From contig NZ_CP131601.1 in assembly GCF_030685535.1 (NCBI RefSeq), positions 2,728,001-2,792,000 of the forward strand: a DNA stretch of 64,000 bases, read 5' to 3'. Positions 29,406-44,231 of the stretch are shown here, piece after piece (within the stretch, counting starts at the first letter, position 1; each line of letters opens with the position of its first letter). The notes under the pieces were generated by a model. It was not told where the DNA came from and made no database searches. It was given only the letters and a program-made list of their open reading frames with translations. The DNA comes from Photobacterium leiognathi (lineage in GTDB: Bacteria; Pseudomonadota; Gammaproteobacteria; Enterobacterales; Vibrionaceae). A program made the position numbers and the translations under genes.

Positions 29406-30864
29406 GCCTACTGGATTTTTAGAATTTGGCCGTGAACTGCCAAAAAAGTTGGATCCGAGTGTTCGTATCCAAGACAACAAAGAGTTCGTACTAAACGACG
29501 AGTTTGGTGACAAGATCAATGATCAATCGGCACGCTGCATGGATTGTGGCGTCCCTTTCTGTCACAACTCATGCCCTATCGGTAATATCATTCCTGAATT
29601 TAACGATGCGGTTTACCGTGATAGCTGGGAAGAAGCGTGGAACATCCTAAGTTCGACCAACAACTTCCCTGAGTTTACAGGTCGTGTATGTCCAGCTCCT
29701 TGTGAAAGTGGCTGTGTACTGGGTATCAACCAAGATCCAATCACTATCTGTAATATCGAAAAGACCATCGTGGAAACGGCATACCGTGAAGGTTATGCCA
29801 AACCCAAAACGCCACGTTCTCGCACCGGTAAAACCGTCGCTATCATAGGTTCAGGTCCAGCAGGGCTTGCAGCTGCAGAGCAGTTAAACAGCGCTGACTA
29901 CACTGTGACGGTGTTTGAGCGTGATGAAAAAGTCGGTGGTCTACTGCGCTTTGGTATTCCAGATTTTAAACTGGGTATGGATATCATTGATCGTAAGATC
30001 AACTTAATGGCAGAAGCTGGTGTTAAATTTGAAGTTAATGCACATATCGGTGTTGATATTAATGCTAAACAGCTTCGCCAAGAGTTTGATGTTGTACTGC
30101 TAACAGGTGGTTCAACGGTACCACGCAACCTGCCAATCCCAGGTCGTGAGCTTAACGGTGTTCACTTTGCGATGGAGTTCCTAGCGCAAAACAACCGTCG
30201 TGCTAACGACATGGATTTAAAAACCAAAGAAATCCATGCAAAAGATAAGCATGTTGTGGTTATTGGTGGCGGTGATACGGGCTCTGACTGTGTTGGTACA
30301 TCAAACCGTCACGGCGCAGCAAGCATTACTCAAGTAGAGATCATGCCTGTTCCACCAGAGAAGCGTCCTGCAAATCAGCCATGGCCTTCATACCCAATGA
30401 TCATGAAGACATCGACATCACATGAAGAAGGCTGTGATCGTTACTGGAATATCTTAACGAAAGAGTTCATCTCTGATGATAAGGGTAACGTGAAAGGCTT
30501 ACGTATTGCCGATATCGTATGGCAAGATGCCAAACCAGGTGAGCGTCCTGAGTTTAAAGAAGTGGAAGGATCTGAGCGTGTTATCGCTTGTGATTTAGCT
30601 TTCTTGGCTATGGGCTTCTTACACCCCGAGCCAACAGGCGTGCTTGCTCAACTTGAAATCGCACTAGATGAGCGTGGTAATGTTGCAACAACTGATTTTG
30701 CCACTAACCAAGCAGGTGTATTTGCCGCTGGTGACATGCGTACAGGTCAGTCTCTGGTTGTCCGTTGTATCAACGAAGGGCGAGAATCAGCGCGTGCGGT
30801 AGATGCTTACCTAATGGGTAACACAAATCTTGAAGCAAAAGCAGATTCATTAATGCTTTCTTAA
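29398..30864 (+). CDS. gltD: Glutamate synthase small subunit, first paralogue
   Basis: Beta subunit that passes electrons from NADPH through FAD and two 4Fe-4S clusters to GltB. The 488-residue protein has cluster cysteines in CMDCGVPFCHNSCPIGNIIP and CPAPCESGC, the FAD loop IIGSGPAGLAAAE, the NADPH loop VIGGGDTGSDC, and the C-terminal FAD segment VFAAGDMRTGQSLVV. The ATG at 29398 lies inside the end of gltB (ATGGGTAA), so translation is coupled. This copy is intact, unlike the second gltD. A terminator follows. Confidence 0.95.
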   Translation: MGKPTGFLEFGRELPKKLDPSVRIQDNKEFVLNDEFGDKINDQSARCMDCGVPFCHNSCPIGNIIPEFNDAVYRDSWEEAWNILSSTNNFPEFTGRVCPAPCESGCVLGINQDPITICNIEKTIVETAYREGYAKPKTPRSRTGKTVAIIGSGPAGLAAAEQLNSADYTVTVFERDEKVGGLLRFGIPDFKLGMDIIDRKINLMAEAGVKFEVNAHIGVDINAKQLRQEFDVVLLTGGSTVPRNLPIPGRELNGVHFAMEFLAQNNRRANDMDLKTKEIHAKDKHVVVIGGGDTGSDCVGTSNRHGAASITQVEIMPVPPEKRPANQPWPSYPMIMKTSTSHEEGCDRYWNILTKEFISDDKGNVKGLRIADIVWQDAKPGERPEFKEVEGSERVIACDLAFLAMGFLHPEPTGVLAQLEIALDERGNVATTDFATNQAGVFAAGDMRTGQSLVVRCINEGRESARAVDAYLMGNTNLEAKADSLMLS

Positions 30865-30890
30865 CTTTTTACTAAAGTTAATTTTTAATT

Positions 30891-30922
30891 TAAAGCCAGC
30901 TTATAGGAGCTGGCTTTTTTAT
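30891..30922 (+). terminator. Terminator after the first gltBD
   Basis: AAAGCCAGCT and AGCTGGCTTT pair around TATAGG, followed by TTTATT. Confidence 0.88.
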
Positions 30923-31250
30923 TGTCATAACTCTCAATATTGATTTTTTCCATTTTCATTTCTCCTTAGTTACTAATAAATAGATGCTTTATTCTCAAAA
31001 ATTAGATATTTACCAGTAAGCTCCTGTCAGCACTAATCCTTATAACTTACTATATTTCCTTAAGTTAAAAGAAGTTATCGCTATTTTAATACACTTCATA
31101 ATATTTAAGCCCATTTGTTATGTCTATTTGACCTTTTTGTAAATTATGGGTACTTTGATGAATCGCAGGAAGCAGAGTTGATGATCAGGATGATTATCAT
31201 ATTGATGCAGTAAACCTGTTTATACCAAACAGGTGCAAGGGAGAGTTGCA
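30923..31250. other. Control region of the second gltBD
   Basis: About 330 bases between the first terminator and the second gltB. The near-repeat AACCTGTTTATACCAAACAGGT at its end (31213-31234) is a perfect CCTGTTT/AAACAGG inverted repeat around ATACC just before the ribosome site, so the leader can fold close to the start. A weak GATNAT-like series at 31183-31201 was not accepted as a Fur box. Confidence 0.45.
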
Positions 31251-37142
<5,892 letters not shown>

Positions 37143-37156
37143 CCAATAGAACACTT

Positions 37157-37189
37157 TAAAAAGCGGAGGGGAAACCTTCCGCTTTTTTA
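37157..37189 (+). terminator. Terminator after the second gltBD
   Basis: AAAAGCGGA-GG and CC-TTCCGCTTTT pair around GGAAA, followed by further T residues. Confidence 0.88.
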
Positions 37190-37304
37190 TTGAGACAGAT
37201 CCTGAGTAACGATTACTTTTGGTATAAATTCTCTCGCTCATGGTACACTTATTCACATTAATGGCACCTTGGGTGCATCGCTTGAACAACAAGAGAACGA
37301 ATCA

Positions 37305-38003
37305 ATGAAAATCGGCATTATTGGCGCAATGGAGCAAGAAGTTGCGATCCTAAAAGCACAACTAGAAAACTGCGAAACACACAACAAAGCAGGTTGTACT
37401 ATTTACACGAGTACGCTAAATGGTGCGGATGTTGTCTTGTTACAATCAGGCATTGGTAAAGTAGCCGCAGCAGTAGGTACAGCAGTACTACTTGAAACCT
37501 TCCAACCTGATGTTGTGATCAACACAGGCTCTGCTGGCGGTTTTGAATCAAGCCTTAACGTTGGTGATGTAGTGATCTCAACAGAAGTTCGCTACCACGA
37601 TGCTGACGTAACAGCATTTGGTTACGAAATCGGTCAAATGGCACAACAGCCAGCCGCTTTCCTATCTGACGAAAAACTTATGGATGTAGCAGAGCAAGCG
37701 CTTACAGCTTTACCTGAAAAGCCACACGCTGTTCGCGGTCTGATCTGTACTGGCGATGCATTCGTATGTAGCGCTGAAAAGCAAAACTTCATTCGCACCA
37801 ACTTCCCATCAGTTGTTGCGGTTGAAATGGAAGCGGCGGCCATTGCTCAAGCTTGTCACCAATTTAAAGTACCGTTTGTTGTGGTTCGTGCAATTTCTGA
37901 TGTTGCTGATAAAGAATCACCAATGAGCTTTGATGAGTTCCTGCCACTTGCAGCGAAAAGCTCATCAATCATGGTTGAGAAAATGGTTGAGCTACTTAAG
38001 TAA
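37305..38003 (+). CDS. mtnN: 5'-Methylthioadenosine/S-adenosylhomocysteine nucleosidase
   Basis: MTA/SAH nucleosidase (Pfs) that cleaves adenine from these inhibitory by-products of SAM use and feeds the activated methyl cycle and autoinducer-2 synthesis. The 232-residue protein starts [13 protein letters not shown], with the catalytic acid base Glu12 region, the ribose/adenine site [17 protein letters not shown], the [10 protein letters not shown] motif and the catalytic Asp in VRAISDVAD. Twelve codons before the ATG at 37305 are open but not part of the family. It probably heads an operon with cbiB (42 bases away) and btuF, an arrangement also known in V. cholerae. Confidence 0.95.
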   Translation: MKIGIIGAMEQEVAILKAQLENCETHNKAGCTIYTSTLNGADVVLLQSGIGKVAAAVGTAVLLETFQPDVVINTGSAGGFESSLNVGDVVISTEVRYHDADVTAFGYEIGQMAQQPAAFLSDEKLMDVAEQALTALPEKPHAVRGLICTGDAFVCSAEKQNFIRTNFPSVVAVEMEAAAIAQACHQFKVPFVVVRAISDVADKESPMSFDEFLPLAAKSSSIMVEKMVELLK

Positions 38004-38045
38004 TCTGACTTAAGTTAACCACTCTAACGATAACAGCTGTCACGG

Positions 38046-39005
38046 ATGATGGAATCACTTGTTGCGTTACTCACAACCAATAGCTCCCTACTCGCTTTGT
38101 GGGGGGCTTTGTTGTTGCATTGGGTTTTACCCATTCCCTACCCACTTCATCCCATTGTTATTTGGCAACGTCTTGCTCTTTTGATAGCAGAGCGTGTTAA
38201 TCATCCCAAAGAAAATCCATCCCAACGCATTCTTGCAGGCTCACTCGCTTGGTTTTTAATGTCGGGCACAGTACTGATCTTATTGTTCGCTTTCAGCCAA
38301 CTGGTTTGGTATCAAACCATTTTCCAGATGACATTACTTTGGATGGCAATTGATTGGCAAACTTCAGCGAAACTCGCCAAACAGTTTAATCAAGCCTATA
38401 ACCTTGAGCACAAAGGGCGATGCCGAGAATTATTAGCCGATCACGTCAATCGTAATACTGAAAATTTATCATTACTTGGACTAGGTAAAGCTGGTGCGGA
38501 AACCCTATTACTTGGCTACGGGCGCAATGTGATTGGAGTATTATTCTGGTACGCCATTGGTGGTGGGATCGCTGCGATTATGTATCGCTTAGCCATTAGT
38601 CTCGCCCGTACGTGGTCACCGAGCCGTGAACAATATCGCTTCTTTGGCCTGCCAGCGATCCGCATTGCACTTATTTTAGATATCGTACCGCTACGCTTAT
38701 TTGCGCTATTAATTACCCTAGGTCAAAATGCCAAGCTCGCTTTCAAAGGGCTAATGCAACAAGGAGAAAACTGGCAGTTACCTGGGCCTGGCTGGTTACT
38801 TGTCGCCACCGGTCACAAACTGTCTTTATCTCTAGGTGGCCCTGCGATGTACAACCAAATAAAAATGGAGCGACCTCGTATTGGTGGCAAAATTGCACCT
38901 GCATCGCTTCATCTTGCTCAAATTCAGCAATTAATGACGAGCCGACTATGGTGTTGGATCATTATCGAAAGCGGCCTACTCATTCTTTTTCACGGACTAG
39001 CTTAA
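38046..39005 (+). CDS. cbiB: Cobalamin biosynthesis protein CbiB/CobD family
   Basis: Membrane protein of the CbiB/CobD family, which joins the aminopropanol arm to adenosylcobyric acid. The 319-residue product has several hydrophobic helices and recognisable blocks: HPIVIWQRL near residue 37 (family HPV..G), RDTENLS-like [24 protein letters not shown], and [24 protein letters not shown] near the end. It is more diverged than enterobacterial CbiB, as usual in Vibrio, so the exact role (salvage) is inferred. Its stop overlaps the btuF start (TAATG), and btuF imports vitamin B12, which supports a corrinoid role. Confidence 0.82.
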   Translation: MMESLVALLTTNSSLLALWGALLLHWVLPIPYPLHPIVIWQRLALLIAERVNHPKENPSQRILAGSLAWFLMSGTVLILLFAFSQLVWYQTIFQMTLLWMAIDWQTSAKLAKQFNQAYNLEHKGRCRELLADHVNRNTENLSLLGLGKAGAETLLLGYGRNVIGVLFWYAIGGGIAAIMYRLAISLARTWSPSREQYRFFGLPAIRIALILDIVPLRLFALLITLGQNAKLAFKGLMQQGENWQLPGPGWLLVATGHKLSLSLGGPAMYNQIKMERPRIGGKIAPASLHLAQIQQLMTSRLWCWIIIESGLLILFHGLA

Positions 39006-39844
39006 TGCGCTTTCTACTTCTTCTTGTTGCTCTATTCCCATTCTCATCTGCCTTTGCAGAACAATCACAGTTTGTTCAACGCATTATTAGTTTATCGCCA
39101 CACATGACTGAGCTCGCGTATAGTGCGGGATTGGGAGATAAACTGATCGCCGCCAGTGATTACAGTGATTACAGTGATTATCCAGAACAGGCAAAAAAGC
39201 TAGAGCGTGTCGCGAACTATCGCGGGATCAAAATGGAGCGTATTCTGGCACTAAAGCCCGATCTAATACTAGCGTGGAAAGGCGGCAACCCAAGTCGAGA
39301 AATGACACGGTTACAACAACTTGGGATTAAGATCTTTTATTCGAATCCAACTCAATTAACAGATATTGCAGATACGATTATCAAACTAGGTCAATTTTCT
39401 GATGATCCAAGCATAGCTAAAACAGCTGCGACACAATTTAAGCTGCAACTGGCAAACATAAAAGAGCAATACAAAAACAAACCTAAGGTTCGTTACTTTT
39501 ACCAATTAAGTGACAGTCCTATTTTGACACTATCTGACGGTAACTGGCCTAGCCCTGTTTTTAGCGTTTGTGGCGGCGAGAATATTTTTGCCACCAGCAC
39601 AGCCGCTTATCCACAAGTGAATCAAGAGCAGGTTGTTGTACGTCAACCTGACGTGATCTTTGGCTCAAGCCATGCAACATCACAAAAAAATAGCCCATGG
39701 TTAAATTGGCAAGGTGAACTGCCAGCAGTTGATAACCACCACCTTTACCAGCTTAATAGTGATTGGTTAAACCGCCCAACATTGCGCACACTCAATGCGA
39801 TTAAACAAGTGTGTCAACTTCTGGATAAAGCAAGAAACCAGTAA
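39005..39844 (+). CDS. btuF: Vitamin B12 periplasmic binding protein BtuF
   Basis: Binds cobalamin in the periplasm and hands it to BtuCD. The 279-residue product has a signal peptide ([18 protein letters not shown], cut after residue 18), then [17 protein letters not shown], the family start of class III binding proteins, [25 protein letters not shown], and VCGGENIF. The region just after strand 2 reads [13 protein letters not shown], with three SDY units from a 9-bp tandem repeat. The ATG overlaps the cbiB stop, so they are coupled; the 19 codons upstream of 39005 that are open in this frame lie inside cbiB. Confidence 0.92.
   Translation: MRFLLLLVALFPFSSAFAEQSQFVQRIISLSPHMTELAYSAGLGDKLIAASDYSDYSDYPEQAKKLERVANYRGIKMERILALKPDLILAWKGGNPSREMTRLQQLGIKIFYSNPTQLTDIADTIIKLGQFSDDPSIAKTAATQFKLQLANIKEQYKNKPKVRYFYQLSDSPILTLSDGNWPSPVFSVCGGENIFATSTAAYPQVNQEQVVVRQPDVIFGSSHATSQKNSPWLNWQGELPAVDNHHLYQLNSDWLNRPTLRTLNAIKQVCQLLDKARNQ
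39155..39181 (+). repeat. Three-copy 9-bp repeat inside btuF
   Basis: AGTGATTAC, AGTGATTAC, AGTGATTAT in tandem, encoding SDY three times. E. coli BtuF has a single SDY at this place (SSYSDYPPQ). The unit keeps frame. Confidence 0.85.
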
Positions 39845-39955
39845 TCTTTGCTGTGAAAGGCTTCACTAAAGATAGATTTTATTGTTGTACCTAATGCTTT
39901 TGTCAGTACAATCGCCTGCCAACTTCCCCACTTCTCAACTTGATTAGGGATCAAC

Positions 39956-40567
39956 ATGCTCATCTATATTCTCGATATGTTCGGCACCGCCATTTTTGCG
40001 GCTTCGGGAGTACTCATGGCTGGAAGATTACGAATGGATCCTTTCGGCGTCATTGTACTAGCCAGCGTAACTGCCATTGGTGGTGGCACCATTCGTGATA
40101 TGGCATTAGGTGCAGCCCCTGTTTTCTGGATCACTGATACTAATTATCTTTGGGTGATCTTTATTACCTGCATTTTCACCATGCTTGCTACCCAACGTCC
40201 TAAACGTATGCCTTGGTATTTTTTACCCGTCGCTGATGCCATTGGGCTTGCCGTGTTTGTTGCTATTGGTGTTGAAAAAGCCCTACGCTATGGTGCATCA
40301 CCAATGGTTGCGGTGATCATGGGTGTAATCACGGGCTGTGGTGGTGGCGTTATCCGTGATGTATTAGGCCGAGAGATCCCAATGGTGTTGCGTATGGAAG
40401 TATATGCTACTGCCTGTATTATTGGTGGTATTGTACACACTGCAGGCTTATCGCTTGGGATATTACCTTCTGTTGCTGCTGTGATGGGAATTATAACCAC
40501 CCTCACCATTAGGCTTGCCGCTATTCGCTGGAATTTATCCCTGCCTATCTTTGCCTTACGCAGCTAA
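39956..40567 (+). CDS. TRIC-family cation channel (UPF0126, YicG-like)
   Basis: Inner-membrane protein of the bacterial trimeric intracellular cation (TRIC) channel family, formerly UPF0126. The 203-residue product has seven hydrophobic helices in two repeats, each with the family motif: GGGTIRDMALG (about residues 42-52) and GGGVIRDVLGREIP (about 122-135). Bacterial homologues form potassium-permeable trimers; the physiological role is unclear. It converges with the DedA gene; the terminator between them has been split by an IS4-type element. Confidence 0.9.
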   Translation: MLIYILDMFGTAIFAASGVLMAGRLRMDPFGVIVLASVTAIGGGTIRDMALGAAPVFWITDTNYLWVIFITCIFTMLATQRPKRMPWYFLPVADAIGLAVFVAIGVEKALRYGASPMVAVIMGVITGCGGGVIRDVLGREIPMVLRMEVYATACIIGGIVHTAGLSLGILPSVAAVMGIITTLTIRLAAIRWNLSLPIFALRS

Positions 40568-40570
40568 CAA

Positions 40571-40589
40571 AAAAACCGCCTATCTTGGC
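40571..40589 (+). terminator. Left part of the terminator split by the IS4-type element
   Basis: AAAAACCGCC-TATCTT-GGC; without the insertion it would read on to GGTTTTTT and form a bidirectional terminator with the 8-bp core AACCGCC/GGCGGTT around TATCTT. The duplicated target GCCTATCTTGGC is exactly the loop plus three stem pairs. Confidence 0.9.
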
Positions 40590-40639
40590 TAACACCTATC
40601 ACTTAAGAAATTGATTGGTTGCACGATCTTTCAGATAGT

Positions 40640-40679
40640 TAAAAATACCCTCAGTTTTGCAAAACTGGGGGTATTTTTT
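40640..40679 (+). terminator. IS-borne terminator before the transposase
   Basis: AAAAATACCC-CAGTTTT and AAAACTG-GGGTATTTTT pair around GC with a one-base mismatch; a T run follows and the transposase ATG begins at 40680. It can end incoming transcripts and, in any read-through RNA, hide the translation start. Similar protection from outside transcription is known for IS10 and IS50. Confidence 0.82.
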
Positions 40680-42011
40680 ATGTTGTCACATTGGCTCATT
40701 GATGTAGATGCGTTTGCAGCACCAGAATCACTCTCATTATTTCAAAGAGACTTACCTCTTGAGTGGATTCAACAAGCATTAGATGAAACCAATAAGGCCA
40801 GTATACGCAGACGAAAATTACCTGCGGAATTGGTTGTTTGGTTAATCGTTGGAATTGGCCTATATCGTAATAGATCGATAACCGATGTCTTGAATAAACT
40901 TGATTTGCAATTATCGCGATCACAAGGTGATTCTATTGCACCAAGTGCTATCCCTCAGGCGCGAAAACGATTGACAGCACAGCCTCTAAAAGCACTTTTC
41001 TCACTCACTGCCAAATATTGGACGAAAGCCGAAGATAGCGGAGACACATGGAAAGGCTTACGCCTTTTCTCTGTCGATGGAACTCAATTTAGAAGTCATG
41101 ATACTCCAGAATTAGCGAGTCACTTTCAGTATGTCAAACACGGTAAGATACAGCATACAGAATACCCTATCGTCAGGTTATGTGCTTTATGCTCCCTTCG
41201 TAGTCGATTAATACACAACGTAGCATTTGGTCCCAGCAATATTGGTGAAGAGAACTATGCTAAACAGCTTATATCCTCAATAACGCCAGATTCTTTAACT
41301 ATTTTTGACCGATGTTATCTTGGCGCCGAGTTGATGATTAATTGGCAACGTCAGCATGATTCGAGTCATTGGATGACTCCAATTAAATCAAATACGCGAT
41401 ATACCGTCATTAAGCAGCTTGATGAAGCAGGACGAGATTTGATTGTAGAAATGGATGTATCCAAATATGCAAGAGCTAAAGACCCAAGCCTTCCTGAAAA
41501 ATGGCAAGCTCGATTAGTGCTTTATCCAGAAAAAACTCAAAAATATCATATCCAAGGGCTTCTTACTTCCTTAGTTGGTGAGCATTATAGCTATCAAGCT
41601 TTGCTTGATGTTTATTTCGAACGTTGGGAGATAGAAAACAGTTATGGTGAAATAAAACATGACATGCTTGAAGATGAAATATTATTGCGTAGTCAATCAG
41701 TAGAAGGTATTGAGCAAGAAATATGGGGAATATTGATAGCTTATAATCTTGTTCGCTTAGAAATAAGTAGAATAGCGGCAGAAGCGAATGTTTCACCATT
41801 ACGGATAAGTTTTATGATGGCGTTAAGAGATATTCAAGATGAATTAATGTGGTGTGCCATCGCTTCGCCAGGTTCAATTCCTCAAAAACTGAGAGCAATG
41901 AGAAAACAAGTAAAGCGTTACATATTACCTGAAAGAAAAAAACGGCCCAAGCAGAGAGCCGTTCGTATCAATAAAACTCGTTATCCAGTTCGTTCCAAAC
42001 ACCTTAAGTGA
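40680..42011 (+). CDS. IS4-family transposase
   Basis: DDE transposase of 443 residues, related to E. coli IS4 InsG. An N-terminal IS4 domain (ESLSLFQRDLPLEWIQQALDE, RRRKLPAELVVWLIVGIGLYR, APSAIPQARKRL) precedes the catalytic domain: first Asp in LFSVDGTQFRSHD, second in LTIFDRCYLGAEL, and the YREK signature YFERWEIENSYGEIK with the catalytic Glu. WGILIAYNLVR follows, a family hallmark. The frame is intact and the stop codon lies in the right inverted repeat. The ATG at 40680 directly follows the hairpin; a longer reading from 40611 would start inside the end of the element. Confidence 0.95.
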   Translation: MLSHWLIDVDAFAAPESLSLFQRDLPLEWIQQALDETNKASIRRRKLPAELVVWLIVGIGLYRNRSITDVLNKLDLQLSRSQGDSIAPSAIPQARKRLTAQPLKALFSLTAKYWTKAEDSGDTWKGLRLFSVDGTQFRSHDTPELASHFQYVKHGKIQHTEYPIVRLCALCSLRSRLIHNVAFGPSNIGEENYAKQLISSITPDSLTIFDRCYLGAELMINWQRQHDSSHWMTPIKSNTRYTVIKQLDEAGRDLIVEMDVSKYARAKDPSLPEKWQARLVLYPEKTQKYHIQGLLTSLVGEHYSYQALLDVYFERWEIENSYGEIKHDMLEDEILLRSQSVEGIEQEIWGILIAYNLVRLEISRIAAEANVSPLRISFMMALRDIQDELMWCAIASPGSIPQKLRAMRKQVKRYILPERKKRPKQRAVRINKTRYPVRSKHLK

Positions 42012-42020
42012 TAGGTGTTA

Positions 42021-42040
42021 GCCTATCTTGGCGGTTTTTT
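42021..42040 (+). terminator. Right part of the split terminator
   Basis: GCCTATCTTGGC (target duplication) followed by GGTTTTTT. It now lies just downstream of the DedA gene; only three stem pairs remain on this side. Confidence 0.85.
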
Positions 42041-42078
42041 ATAACGTCTATTTTATTAATACAGCAAATAACGACTGT

Positions 42079-42702
42079 TTATTCTTCGATAGAAGTTGCA
42101 CGACGACGTTTAAAGTGACGAATAACCCACCACGCTAATGCACAAACTAGTACAACAACAACAGCCCAGCATTGCATTTGATATTTATGATAAAACGCTA
42201 AAATTGGACCTAATTCATCATGTAAATAAGCTGGTGCAACACCGAAAACAAGCAGCCATACAGTAACAGCTAAGAAGTTACCAAGTAGGAAAAGCTGAAC
42301 TGGCATCTGGGCAATACCACAGCCAATACACATAAATTGCTTAATACCTTCAACAAAACGGCTGATCACTAACCCTAACATGCCGTAGCGATCAATAAAC
42401 TGGTGAAGTTTGCTTAAGGTACGGGGCTTAATCCATTCTTTTTTAGTTAAAACATGGTAAAACTGACGGCCAATAAAGTAACCAATACTGTTACCAATAA
42501 AGCTACTTGCCCAAGCCACAGTTAACACCATGGGCAGAGACATTTTATCGGTAGAGGCAAGTAAACTAGCTACAATCAATAGTGACTGACCAGGTGCAGG
42601 AATACCCATGCCTTCAACAGCAATGGCTAGAGCTAAAATATAGTATCCATACTCGTGCAGTAACGGGGTCAGTTCGGTAATAATATGTTGAATCGATTCC
42701 AT
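42079..42702 (-). CDS. DedA family membrane protein
   Basis: DedA/SNARE-associated family inner-membrane protein; members act as undecaprenyl-phosphate or lipid flippases and support membrane energetics. The 207-residue product from MESIQHIITELTPLL has about five hydrophobic segments and the family blocks EGMGIPAPGQSLLIVASLLA, GNSIGYFIGRQFY, and FIDRYGMLGLVISRFVEGIKQFMCIGCGIAQM, where R and the preceding FxxR..G pattern are conserved. A start at 42804 adding 34 residues is possible, but the family begins near 42702. Its ribosome site is weak, so the start is not certain. Confidence 0.85.
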   Translation of the reverse strand: MESIQHIITELTPLLHEYGYYILALAIAVEGMGIPAPGQSLLIVASLLASTDKMSLPMVLTVAWASSFIGNSIGYFIGRQFYHVLTKKEWIKPRTLSKLHQFIDRYGMLGLVISRFVEGIKQFMCIGCGIAQMPVQLFLLGNFLAVTVWLLVFGVAPAYLHDELGPILAFYHKYQMQCWAVVVVLVCALAWWVIRHFKRRRATSIEE

Positions 42703-42860
42703 AGCCAGTCTATGTAATAAAAGTGAAAGGTGATTTTTGATAGTAGCTTGTCTATTGGAGAAGGCATAACGATCAAAGCTAGAAAGTAAGCTTTCATAAA
42801 ACACAACGCATTAAGATTTAAAGCCAACCTATTATTTATAAAGACTATTTTACAGATAAT

Positions 42861-42888
42861 AAAAAAGGACGCCTAAGCGTCCTTTTCT
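42861..42888 (-). terminator. Intrinsic terminator after tyrS
   Basis: AAAAGGACGC and GCGTCCTTTT pair around CTAA with T residues following on the minus strand. Confidence 0.88.
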
Positions 42889-42917
42889 GTATTCTCAATC
42901 ACATAAGATCAAATTGA

Positions 42918-44105
42918 TTATTTAATCGTCACGCGAGCAAACTTACGCTTACCTACTTGGAATACGTAATTACCAGCAGCAGGTACTAATTTAGTATCTT
43001 CTACTTTCTCACCGTCTTGCTTCACAGCGCCTTGACGGATCATACGCATTGCATCAGAAGTTGAGTTAACCAGTGCCGCTTCTTTTAGTAAGTTAGCAAT
43101 TGGTAGACCTGCTTCGAATTCAAACTCAGGCATTTCATCAGGTAGGTTACCTTTTTGGAAACGGCTGATGAACTCTTGAAGTGCAGCTTCTGCTTCTTCT
43201 TCTGAGTGGAAACGCGCAATGATTTCTTTCGCTAGTAGGAACTTCACATCACGTGGATTCTTACCTGCTGCAACGTCAGCTTTAAATTGCTCGATCTCGC
43301 TCATTGGGCGGAATGATAGCAACTCGAAGTAGCTCCACATTAGATCGTCAGAGATAGACATGATCTTACCAAACATTTCGCTTGGTGCATCAGCAATACC
43401 AATGTAGTTATTTGCTGACTTAGACATCTTCTTAACGCCGTCTAAACCAACAAGTAATGGCATCGTTAGGACAACCTGTGGCTTCTGACCGTGAGATTTT
43501 TGTAGCTCACGACCCATTAGTAGGTTGAACTTCTGATCCGTACCACCCAGCTCTACGTCAGTTTCCATTGCTACTGAGTCGTAACCTTGTAGTAATGGGT
43601 ACATGAATTCGTGGATCGCAATTGGACGATTTTCTGTGTAACGCTTTTTGAAATCGTCACGCTCTAGCATACGAGCAACCGTTTGATTAGATGCTAGACG
43701 GATCATACCTTCTGCACCTAGCTCTGATAGCCATGTAGAGTTAAACGCAATTTTCGTTTTAGCAGGATCAAGGATCTTAAATACCTGCTCTTTGTATGTT
43801 TCTGCGTTACGCAGTACATCTTCACGCGTTAGCGGTGGACGAGTTACGTTCTTACCAGTTGGATCACCAACCATACCTGTAAAATCACCAATAAGGAAAG
43901 TGACTTCATGGCCTAGTTCCTGAAAAGTACGCAACTTATTAAGAATAACCGTGTGACCAAGGTGAATATCGGGTGCTGTAGGATCGGCACCTAATTTAAT
44001 ACGTAGTGGACGGTTTTCTTTTAGCTTTTCAATCAGCTCAGCTTCAGGGATAAGCTCATCTACCCCACGCTTTATCTCAACAAGTGCTTGTTCAATGTTG
44101 ACCAT
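42918..44105 (-). CDS. tyrS: Tyrosyl-tRNA synthetase
   Basis: Class Ic aminoacyl-tRNA synthetase charging tRNA-Tyr. The 395-residue product starts [21 protein letters not shown] and is of the TyrS2/TyrZ-like long type common in Vibrio. The HIGH-type motif is [12 protein letters not shown], the KMSKS loop is [13 protein letters not shown], and a C-terminal S4-like RNA-binding domain contains [16 protein letters not shown]. The ATG at 44105 has GGGAGCGAAC upstream; 9 more codons to 44132 are open but overlap that ribosome site. Divergent from the M23 endopeptidase gene. Confidence 0.95.
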   Translation of the reverse strand: MVNIEQALVEIKRGVDELIPEAELIEKLKENRPLRIKLGADPTAPDIHLGHTVILNKLRTFQELGHEVTFLIGDFTGMVGDPTGKNVTRPPLTREDVLRNAETYKEQVFKILDPAKTKIAFNSTWLSELGAEGMIRLASNQTVARMLERDDFKKRYTENRPIAIHEFMYPLLQGYDSVAMETDVELGGTDQKFNLLMGRELQKSHGQKPQVVLTMPLLVGLDGVKKMSKSANNYIGIADAPSEMFGKIMSISDDLMWSYFELLSFRPMSEIEQFKADVAAGKNPRDVKFLLAKEIIARFHSEEEAEAALQEFISRFQKGNLPDEMPEFEFEAGLPIANLLKEAALVNSTSDAMRMIRQGAVKQDGEKVEDTKLVPAAGNYVFQVGKRKFARVTIK

Positions 44106-44231
44106 TCTTGTTCGCTCCCACAAAATTGGCAAAAATAATCAGTAGACCATCTTACTTGAATAGCAGGCTTTTTTGAAACCAGTTAGACTGAACGTCGTTT
44201 ATTTTTTCGGAATATATGTGAAAAAGTCAGT

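Larger units (their letters stand above)
40590..42020 (+). mobile_element. IS4-type insertion sequence, apparently intact
   Basis: A 1431-bp element with perfect 18-bp terminal inverted repeats (TAACACCTATCACTTAAG) and a perfect 12-bp target duplication GCCTATCTTGGC (40578-40589 and 42021-42032). Both features, and the transposase, fit the IS4 subgroup of the IS4 family, which makes 11-13 bp duplications. The perfect repeats and open transposase frame mean a recent, probably active insertion. Confidence 0.95.

Noticed and set aside
31183-31201. Fur-like GATCAGGATGATTATCAT series upstream of gltB2
   Set aside because: Only about 13 of 19 positions match, and there is no iron link to the gene.
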